Below are positions 6,383-12,126 of a DNA stretch of 12,126 bases, piece by piece. The notes beneath the pieces are model-generated. The model searched no databases, had not been told where the DNA came from, and saw nothing but the letters and a program-made list of their open reading frames with translations. The DNA is from Candidatus Sulfotelmatobacter sp. (lineage in GTDB: Bacteria > Acidobacteriota > Terriglobia > Terriglobales > SbA1), in the NCBI GenBank assembly GCA_030151135.1, contig JASLEQ010000284.1:1-12126 (forward strand). Reading direction: 5' to 3'. Positions within the stretch are counted from its first letter, which is position 1. The number at the start of each line of letters is the position of its first letter. Position numbers and translations under genes: made by a program.

Positions 6383-7183
6383 GTGCTTTCATCGCGAGCT
6401 TCTCGATGCTGTGTTTCGATGAGCTGTCTTTGGTTCGTCGCGATATCGCTAGCCGCATTCGCAGGTGATAACACTGCGCAAAGCGCAGCGCCGAAGTTCC
6501 ACGTGATTGCGCTGGCCGAAGTAAACAGCATTCATCGGCCCTTCGTGGATGGGGCGAAAGTCTGGCTGCAACAGCAGGCGATTGATAACAATTTCTCTGT
6601 CGATTACATCGAGAACACCGACAAAATCGACGAGGCTTTCCTGTCCCATTATCAACTTTTTATCCAGCTGGACTATCCGCCTTACGCATGGAAACCGCAA
6701 GCCGTAGCGGCATTTACCAAGTACATCGAAGAAGGCCGTGGAGGATGGATTGGATTTCACCATGCTGCGCTGCTCGGCGAATTCGATGGGTATCCCATGT
6801 GGCAGTGGTTCTCAGGGTTCATGGGCGGGATCCGCTTTACCGACTACATTCCAAAATTTGCCACGGCCACTGTGATCGTGGAAGACAAATCCCATCCAGT
6901 GATGAAGGGTGTCGCGCCGTCATTCGTCATAGAAAATGAGGAATGGTACACGTGGGACAAATCACCACGGCCGAATGTTCACGTCCTGGCCCATGTCGAT
7001 GAATCGACCTATTCACCGGATACGCCCACGAAGATGGGCGGAGATCACCCGGAGATCTGGTCAAACGAACACATGAAGGCGCGGAATGTATACATCTTTA
7101 TGGGCCACCATCCTGAGCTCTTTCAGAATTCGGCCTTCACCACGATCTTTCATAATTCGATTTTGTGGGCGGCGCATCAATGA
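6383..7183 (+). CDS. Exported ThuA-like domain protein
   Basis: This encodes 266 aa from GTG 6383; ATG 6419 is the alternative (254 aa). The N-terminus has Arg residues and a hydrophobic core (SCLWFVAISLAAFAG, 14-28), so export is likely. Residues 38-265 form a single ThuA-like domain (PF06283 type), related in fold to class I glutamine amidotransferases. Visible family motifs are GGWIGFHHA (120-128), DKSHPVMKGV (168-177), NEEWYTW (185-191), GGDHPEIW (219-226), FMGHHPELF (239-247) and FHNSILWA (256-263). ThuA of rhizobia takes part in catabolism of trehalose and related disaccharides; secreted ThuA domains in Acidobacteriota and Planctomycetota are common but their reaction is not established. 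The stop codon overlaps the next gene's ATG, so the two proteins are translationally coupled and probably work together. This is the first gene of the set divergent from ROK. Confidence 0.9.
   Translation: MLSSRASRCCVSMSCLWFVAISLAAFAGDNTAQSAAPKFHVIALAEVNSIHRPFVDGAKVWLQQQAIDNNFSVDYIENTDKIDEAFLSHYQLFIQLDYPPYAWKPQAVAAFTKYIEEGRGGWIGFHHAALLGEFDGYPMWQWFSGFMGGIRFTDYIPKFATATVIVEDKSHPVMKGVAPSFVIENEEWYTWDKSPRPNVHVLAHVDESTYSPDTPTKMGGDHPEIWSNEHMKARNVYIFMGHHPELFQNSAFTTIFHNSILWAAHQ
7180..7183 (+). promoter_or_regulatory. ATGA stop/start overlap (translational coupling)
   Basis: The TGA of the first thuA-like gene (7181-7183) shares bases with the ATG of the second (7180-7182). Ribosomes finishing the first gene can reinitiate directly, which keeps the two products in a fixed ratio. 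Confidence 0.85.
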
Positions 7184-9009
7184 GATTTCGGCAATTCTTG
7201 ATTGCGTGTGCGTCAATGGCATTGGCAGTGCCGGCATTATTCGGGCAGCAGAGCCGGTTTAAAGTGCTGGCGTTCTATTCCGAAACCACGGAACCGGATC
7301 ATGTTCAGTTCGCCCACGATGCGGTGAAGTTCCTGACTGAGCGGGCGGCGAAAGAGCACTTCCTCTTCGAGTCCACCAGCAAATGGGAGGATCTGAATGA
7401 TGAACGGCTGCATGGCTATCAGCTTGTCTTGTGGTTGAACGAATCTCCCTCCAAAACTGAGCAGAGACGCGCGTTCGAGCGCTACATGGAGCACGGCGGG
7501 GCCTGGTTGGGCTTTCATGCGGCGGGCTATAACGATAGGGACACAAACTGGCCGTGGTACGTGGATTTCCTGGGAGGCGCTGTGTTTTCCATGAATAGCT
7601 GGCCACCCCTTCCGGCGAAAATCAGCATCGATGATCCGGCGCACGCTATTATGACGGGGGTTCCTCGCGAGTTCGAATCGCCGTCGAACGAGTGGTATAT
7701 CTGGAAGCCTGATCCGCGGACTAATCCCAGTGTTCGAATTCTCGCCACGCTGGATCCATCGAACTATCCGATCGGATTCAAAGACATTTTGACCAGCGGC
7801 GATCTGCCCGTTGTCTGGACGAATACGAAATACAAGATGCTCTATATGAACATGGGGCACGGCGACAAGATTTTCACCGGCCCGATCCAGAACAGTCTGA
7901 TCGACAACGCGGTGAATTGGCTAGGCACGGGTGCAGTGCAAGGACCGGGCAATCAACCAACGTCCGGCAACGCGCACGGAATAGACGCAGAGGGAAGTGG
8001 AATTCGCATTAGTGCGCACGGGATTGTGGTCAATCCGGAAACCGGAAAGTTCTACGCAGTAAATACGGCGAAGAATGCCGTGATCTCGCTCGACGGCAAC
8101 GGCCGTTTTCTATCCAGCATTCCGGTTGGTACGGAGCCTGTATCGATTGCATTGAATCCCGATACGAATCGCATCTATGTGACGAATTCCGGAAGCGGCA
8201 ACGTGACGGTGATCAATGGAAATACCGACAAAGTCATTGCCACTGTGCCAGTGGGCGATCTTCCGTACACAATTACTGTGAACCGGGCGTCGAACAAGAT
8301 CTATGTTTCGCGCACATTCAGCGACGTCACGGTCATCATCGACGGAAAAACGAATGAGCCCAGCACCGTCAAAGCCGGCGTCGGCGATGCTGTAGCCGCG
8401 GAGTCCCTAGATACCGGCACATACATGACCAGCTACGAGTCGAGGCAGGTAGTCTTTTTCGATACCACGACTGGTCAAATCTCGAAGATCGAGACGCCCG
8501 ATCACATGTGGGCGATGGCGGCCAGCCCAGCGACAAAAAAGGTTTACTCCGTAAGCGTTGGGAATTCGAACGTGACTGTCATTGACGAACGCTCTCACGC
8601 CGCCAAGGTTGTGAAGACGGGACAGATCCCGTGCGCGGTTGCCGTCGACCCAACGTCAGGAACCGCGTTTGTCTCGAATTTCGGGAGCAATAATGTCACG
8701 GTTATTAACGGCGCCAGCGACTCGGTCGTAACGACCGTGAGCGTTGGCCCGAAACCCCAGACGATTGCGGTCGATTCGAGCGATCATAAGGTCTATGTTG
8801 CGAGCATGCATGAGAACACCGTAACAGTTGTTGATGGGACCAACTATTCAGTGCTGGGCACTGTGAAAACGAAGGACGCACCGTTTGCCGTTGCGGTCAA
8901 CAACAAGACTCATGTCGCGGCCGTGCTCAGCCTCGATGGCGAGGTAACTCTGATCGACGGAGCAACCCTGACGACATCGTCGCCTTCGATTCCGAAAGAA
9001 AAGCAATAA
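7180..9009 (+). CDS. Exported ThuA-like domain fused to a YVTN beta-propeller
   Basis: This encodes 609 aa. The ATG overlaps the previous stop (ATGA, 7180-7183), which decides the start over an in-frame GTG at 7165. The signal peptide is MRFRQFLIACASMALAVPALFG (1-22). Residues 27-249 are a second ThuA-like domain: GGAWLGFHAAGYN (106-118), DDPAHAIMTGV (151-161), SNEWYIW (169-175), LPVVWTN (209-215), MNMGHGD (223-229) and NSLIDNAVNWL (238-248). A Gly/Pro-rich linker (about 250-275) leads to a YVTN-type propeller (276-597) with seven full repeats of about 40 residues and a partial eighth, of the form NRIYVTNSGSGNVTVIN...VIATVPVG. The propeller is probably a binding platform; no catalytic site is evident in it. 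The fusion suggests ligand or partner recognition tied to the ThuA reaction. The domains are clear; substrate and reaction are unknown. Confidence 0.92.
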   Translation: MRFRQFLIACASMALAVPALFGQQSRFKVLAFYSETTEPDHVQFAHDAVKFLTERAAKEHFLFESTSKWEDLNDERLHGYQLVLWLNESPSKTEQRRAFERYMEHGGAWLGFHAAGYNDRDTNWPWYVDFLGGAVFSMNSWPPLPAKISIDDPAHAIMTGVPREFESPSNEWYIWKPDPRTNPSVRILATLDPSNYPIGFKDILTSGDLPVVWTNTKYKMLYMNMGHGDKIFTGPIQNSLIDNAVNWLGTGAVQGPGNQPTSGNAHGIDAEGSGIRISAHGIVVNPETGKFYAVNTAKNAVISLDGNGRFLSSIPVGTEPVSIALNPDTNRIYVTNSGSGNVTVINGNTDKVIATVPVGDLPYTITVNRASNKIYVSRTFSDVTVIIDGKTNEPSTVKAGVGDAVAAESLDTGTYMTSYESRQVVFFDTTTGQISKIETPDHMWAMAASPATKKVYSVSVGNSNVTVIDERSHAAKVVKTGQIPCAVAVDPTSGTAFVSNFGSNNVTVINGASDSVVTTVSVGPKPQTIAVDSSDHKVYVASMHENTVTVVDGTNYSVLGTVKTKDAPFAVAVNNKTHVAAVLSLDGEVTLIDGATLTTSSPSIPKEKQ

Positions 9010-9018
9010 AGGCCGAGC

Positions 9019-9024
9019 AGGAGG
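9019..9024 (+). promoter_or_regulatory. Strong Shine-Dalgarno for the thioredoxin-fold gene
   Basis: AGGAGG lies 5 bases before the GTG at 9030. This is the best ribosome binding site in the window and fixes the GTG start of the thioredoxin-fold protein. Confidence 0.8.
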
Positions 9025-9029
9025 AAGCA

Positions 9030-10181
9030 GTGAAAACGGTTCAAGCACACAATCTTTGGAAACTCGGCGCAGTCGTCGCTCTTTCCCTGACTGCATGGGC
9101 CCAGCAGAACCATCCCATTCTCGCCATCGGCTCGCAAGCCCCGAATTTTGAACTGCCTGGAGTGGATGGAAGGATCCACAAACTTTCCGATTACTCTGCC
9201 AGCCCGGTCCTGGTAGTGATCTTCATCTGCAATCATTGCCCGATCGCGCAGATGTACGAGGCGCGTGTAGAGCAATTGGCCGCTGACTACAAGGGCCGAG
9301 GGGTGAGCGTCGTTGCCATTGAGCCCAACGATCCCAAGGCGATTACGATCGATGAACTCGATTCTTCGGACATGAGCGACAGCCTTGAAGAGATGAAGAT
9401 CCGTGCCCAGTACAAACATCTGACGTATCCGTATCTCTACGACGGAGAAACACAGTCCGTAACGGAAGCGTACGGGCCGCAGGCAACTCCGCATGCCTTC
9501 GTCTTCGACAGCAGCCGCCAGCTTCGCTATGAAGGACGCGTGGACAATAGCTACCGCACCGAACTCGTGAAGACTCATGAAGTGCGAGATGCCATTGATG
9601 CACTCCTGGCGAATCGAGAAGTGGCCGTCAAGCACACGGGTGTTTTCGGATGTTCGACGAAGTGGAAAGAGAAGCATGCAGCCCAAGTGGAGGCGCTGCG
9701 CAAAATCGAATCACAGCCCGTTCAATTGGACATGGTGTCGGCGACGGATCTGAAAAAGTTACACAGCAATCCTGACAAGAAAATGATGCTGGTCAGTTTT
9801 TGGGCAACGTGGTGCGGTTCCTGCATCCACGAGTTTCCCGATCTCGAGGACACCTATCGCATGTATAGCGTGCGCGATTTCGAACTTGTCACGGTTGCCG
9901 CCAATATGCCCGACGAGAAAGATTCGGTGATGCGGTTGCTGCAGAAGTTTCATGCAACAAGCCGCAATTTGCTCTTCGATTCCAGTGATACGGCAGCGCT
10001 GCAAGCCGCCTTCGATCCCAAATGGGAGTCGGCGGTTCCGTATACAGTTTTGATCGCTCCCGACGGGGAAGTCTTGTATCAGAAACAAGGCTCCGTCGAC
10101 ATTCTCGAATTGCGGCGGACCATCCTGGCAAACATGCCTTCCGATTACGAAGGCTTCAACCGGTATTGGCTGGAACGCTGA
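9030..10181 (+). CDS. Exported tandem thioredoxin-fold protein (redoxin-like CNHC domain plus TlpA-like CGSC domain)
   Basis: This encodes 383 aa from a GTG start with a strong Shine-Dalgarno, 20 bases after the previous stop. The signal peptide (WKLGAVVALSLTAWA, 10-24) is probably cut after AWA. Domain 1 (about 31-200) is an AhpC/TSA-redoxin-like fold: GSQAPNFELPGVDGR (34-48), IFICNHCPIA (64-73, Cys67 and Cys70), VVAIEPND (94-101) and ATPHAFVFD (152-160, with the cis-Pro). The family's GVFGCSTKWK (204-213, Cys208) follows. Domain 2 (about 235-378) is TlpA/ResA-like: FWATWCGSC (257-265, Cys262 and Cys265) and AVPYTVLIAPDGEVLY. Both CxxC pairs are intact, so redox activity outside the cytoplasm is likely. 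It may reduce or protect a secreted partner, or handle peroxide, but neither is shown. Position between the ThuA-propeller and GH116 genes suggests the same transcription unit. Confidence 0.9.
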   Translation: MKTVQAHNLWKLGAVVALSLTAWAQQNHPILAIGSQAPNFELPGVDGRIHKLSDYSASPVLVVIFICNHCPIAQMYEARVEQLAADYKGRGVSVVAIEPNDPKAITIDELDSSDMSDSLEEMKIRAQYKHLTYPYLYDGETQSVTEAYGPQATPHAFVFDSSRQLRYEGRVDNSYRTELVKTHEVRDAIDALLANREVAVKHTGVFGCSTKWKEKHAAQVEALRKIESQPVQLDMVSATDLKKLHSNPDKKMMLVSFWATWCGSCIHEFPDLEDTYRMYSVRDFELVTVAANMPDEKDSVMRLLQKFHATSRNLLFDSSDTAALQAAFDPKWESAVPYTVLIAPDGEVLYQKQGSVDILELRRTILANMPSDYEGFNRYWLER

Positions 10182-10219
10182 ACACAGTGACATCAATGCT
10201 CTACCGCATCGTTGGATAA

Positions 10220-10229
10220 CGCGATCGCG
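10220..10229. repeat. 10-bp palindrome before the GH116 gene
   Basis: CGCGATCGCG is a perfect palindrome in the 74-base gap between the thioredoxin-fold and GH116 genes, followed by a pyrimidine run (10231-10240, TTTCTTTCTT). It resembles an incomplete terminator, but without a loop the RNA stem would be poor. Read-through into GH116 is likely. It could instead be a protein site or chance. Confidence 0.3.
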
Positions 10230-10255
10230 GTTTCTTTCTTCGGAGATCGATTGAA

Positions 10256-12126
10256 ATGAAGCACATTCCTCTCGCACTTCTTACCGTTATTCTCGCGGTC
10301 GCGGCGCAATCGTGGGCTGGGGATAACATCCCGAAGGCCGCATGGCGCAGGGGGCTGGGTCTTCCGCTGGAGAATCCTGGAGCGACGCGCGTCCCGGGCA
10401 ATATCGATGACGGCTACTGGCAAGGGGCGCCGGTCGGTGGATTCGGCTCAGGAACTTTTTCGCGCAGTTACCGCGGCGACTTTTCCCGATGGCATATCAA
10501 GGCTGGCGTTCATAAGTACGTTCCTGTCTATTCGAACCAGTTTGCGATGTTTCAGCAGACGGAAGGCGATCCGCAAGGTGCGGCGCGTGTCTTGATGACG
10601 GACCATCCGTCCGACAAAGCACTCAGCAGTTGGCAGTGGGACTACCCCGTGGGTGCGGGGGAGTATGCCGCTCTGTATCCGAAATCCTGGTATGACTACA
10701 AGTGGAACCAGTTTCCCGCACACGTTGTCCTCGAGCAATTCTCGCCGGTATTGCCGGACAACTACCGCGAGTCGAGCTATCCGATCGCGGTCTACCGGTG
10801 GCACGCGGAGAATCCCACCAGCAAGACCGTCACAGTTTCAGTCCTCCTATCCTGGACAAATATGGTGGGCTGGTTTCGAACTTTCACACGCGATTTCCAG
10901 GGCGCGCCCAACCAGGGGAATCACAATGATTTCGTAAGCGAAAAAACGGCTTCCGGCTTGATGAAGGGAGTTGTCTTTGACCGCAATCACGCGGGATCGT
11001 CACTGCGCGAAGCCGACGGTCAATTCGCGATCGCCGCCATCGAATCGCCTGGAGTAGAGGTCAGCTACCAGGCTTCATTTGCCGCTGATGGCGATGGAAA
11101 AATCATTTGGAGCCGCTTCTCAAAGGACGGACGACTGGCGAACAATGCAACCTCTTGGGTCAGCGACGGCGAGAAACTCGCGGGCGCTATAGCAGTCCGA
11201 TTCACGCTGCAGCCCGGAGAGAAAAAGATCGTTCCCATGGTTATCTCCTGGGACTTTCCGGTCGTGCAGTTCGGCGAAGGCCGTGACTGGAATCGACGGT
11301 ATACCGACTTCTACGGTGCAAGCGGCAATAATGCCTGGGCGATTGCGCGTGACGGTCTGAAGAACGCCACACAATGGAGCGATGCCGTCGATGCATGGCA
11401 GGCTCCCTACATTAATGATGAGAGCAAGCCCCTTTGGTATCGAGGCATGCTCTTCAACGAGCTGTACGTCTTAACCGACGGAGGTACATTCTGGGGGCGG
11501 CCTGCAGGCTCCGATCGCAGGGGTCCGCCATCATTCGCCTTGCTTGAGTGCTTTGATTACGCGTACTACGGAACCCTGGACGTCCGCTTCTATGCCTCGA
11601 TGCCCCTGCTGAAGTTCTGGCCTGAGATCGACAAGCAGGTTTTGCGCGAGTTCGCGGATACCGTTCCCAAAGAGTGGCCCGAAAAAGGGCAGTGGGTCTG
11701 GAAATCACAGCAGCAGGACGAGCCCAGCCTGCACAAGCGAAAGAAAAAAGGAGCCGTTCCTCACGATCTCGGCGTGCCCGAGGGCGATCCTTTTATCGCC
11801 GTGAATGAACCGGGGTGGCAGGACACGAACGATTGGAAAGATCTGAACTCGAAGTTTGTTCTGATGGTTTATCGGGACTACGTGCTAACCGGAAAAACTG
11901 ACAAAACATTCCTGCGCGACATGTTCCCCGCAGTGAAAGAGGCAATGATGTACTTGCGACAGTTCGATCACGGCGCAGGAATTCCGGAAAACAGCGGCTA
12001 CCCCGATCAGACCTACGATTCCTGGGTGGTGCGAGGAGTGAGTGCTTATTACGGCGGCCTGTGGCTCGGCGCGGTGCGCGCGACTGAGGAGATGGCTAAA
12101 AGTCTGGGAGACACGAACACTCAATC
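10256..12126 (+). CDS. Secreted GH116 family glycosidase (beta-glucosidase/GBA2-like; 3' end outside window)
   Basis: This encodes 623 codons from ATG 10256 and runs off the right edge. GGAG (10242-10245) lies 10 bases upstream. The signal peptide is MKHIPLALLTVILAVAAQSWA (1-21). The N-terminal beta-sandwich domain shows GAPVGGFGSGTFSRSYRGDF (57-76) and WRRGLGLP (30-37), as in the GBA2_N domain. From about residue 390 comes the (alpha/alpha)6 catalytic barrel. By motif match to Thermoanaerobacterium GH116 (from memory), Glu431 (in LLECFDYAYYGTLDVRFYAS) is the nucleophile, Asp442 and VPHDLG (501-506) bind sugar, and Asp588 (in GYPDQTYDSW) is the acid/base. All are present, so it should be an active retaining enzyme on beta-glucosides or xylosides; other GH116 substrates are possible. 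The C-terminal sugar-binding residues lie beyond the edge. It is 74 bases after the thioredoxin-fold gene, likely the same unit under ROK. Confidence 0.93.
   Translation, partial: MKHIPLALLTVILAVAAQSWAGDNIPKAAWRRGLGLPLENPGATRVPGNIDDGYWQGAPVGGFGSGTFSRSYRGDFSRWHIKAGVHKYVPVYSNQFAMFQQTEGDPQGAARVLMTDHPSDKALSSWQWDYPVGAGEYAALYPKSWYDYKWNQFPAHVVLEQFSPVLPDNYRESSYPIAVYRWHAENPTSKTVTVSVLLSWTNMVGWFRTFTRDFQGAPNQGNHNDFVSEKTASGLMKGVVFDRNHAGSSLREADGQFAIAAIESPGVEVSYQASFAADGDGKIIWSRFSKDGRLANNATSWVSDGEKLAGAIAVRFTLQPGEKKIVPMVISWDFPVVQFGEGRDWNRRYTDFYGASGNNAWAIARDGLKNATQWSDAVDAWQAPYINDESKPLWYRGMLFNELYVLTDGGTFWGRPAGSDRRGPPSFALLECFDYAYYGTLDVRFYASMPLLKFWPEIDKQVLREFADTVPKEWPEKGQWVWKSQQQDEPSLHKRKKKGAVPHDLGVPEGDPFIAVNEPGWQDTNDWKDLNSKFVLMVYRDYVLTGKTDKTFLRDMFPAVKEAMMYLRQFDHGAGIPENSGYPDQTYDSWVVRGVSAYYGGLWLGAVRATEEMAKSLGDTNTQ

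Noticed and set aside
7237..7860. Minus-strand open frame of 207 codons opposite the second ThuA domain
   Set aside because: The plus-strand product has clear family motifs over the whole span; the opposite frame has none.
8910..9686. Long open frame on the minus strand (258 codons) opposite the end of the ThuA-YVTN gene and the redoxin domain
   Set aside because: It has no recognisable domain, lies fully opposite two strongly supported genes and has no clear ribosome binding site; it is a by-product of codon bias.
10220..10240. Intrinsic terminator between the thioredoxin-fold and GH116 genes
   Set aside because: The palindrome has no loop and the following tract is TTTCTTTCTT rather than a T-run, so efficient termination is unlikely.

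Overview
The window looks like chromosomal DNA of a soil-type Acidobacteriota (Terriglobia-like). This is an inference from moderately high GC, an OmpR-type winged helix joined through one membrane helix to a PD40 propeller, a secreted FG-GAP/UnbV-type protein, and several exported proteins of unclear role. No search was run. There are eight protein genes. The two at the edges are cut by the window. I see no tRNA, rRNA, CRISPR array, insertion sequence or phage gene.

Left part (1-2534, minus strand): a secreted FG-GAP/VCBS repeat protein, running off the left edge, lies downstream of an exported six-unit Sel1-repeat protein, with a 251-base gap between them. The Sel1 gene is divergent from a 709-aa membrane-bound winged-helix/PD40-propeller protein (2803-4932, plus). 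The 268-base gap between those two holds dyads that could be operators.

Middle: the propeller gene ends three bases from the end of a convergent ROK-family regulator (4936-6138, minus). The ROK protein keeps its DNA-binding helix-turn-helix. It has lost the Cys-rich zinc motif and the first glycine-rich phosphate motif of ROK kinases, so it is most likely a pure sugar-responsive repressor.

Right part (6383 to the edge, plus): divergent from the ROK gene is a compact run of four genes for exported proteins. They are a ThuA-like protein, a second ThuA-like domain fused to a YVTN beta-propeller (ATGA overlap with the first), a protein with two thioredoxin-fold domains carrying CNHC and CGSC motifs, and a GH116 beta-glucosidase-like enzyme with its catalytic residues visible. 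The ROK/thuA gap holds an AT-rich dyad overlapping a possible -10 element, plus a strong hairpin just before the ROK start. The simplest reading is a ROK-controlled system that acts outside the cytoplasm on a glucoside or related glycan. GH116 would cleave the glycosidic bond, the ThuA proteins would act on or bind the sugar, and the thioredoxin protein would supply redox chemistry or disulfide maintenance. The family assignments are solid; the joint pathway is inference and is the most interesting point in the window.
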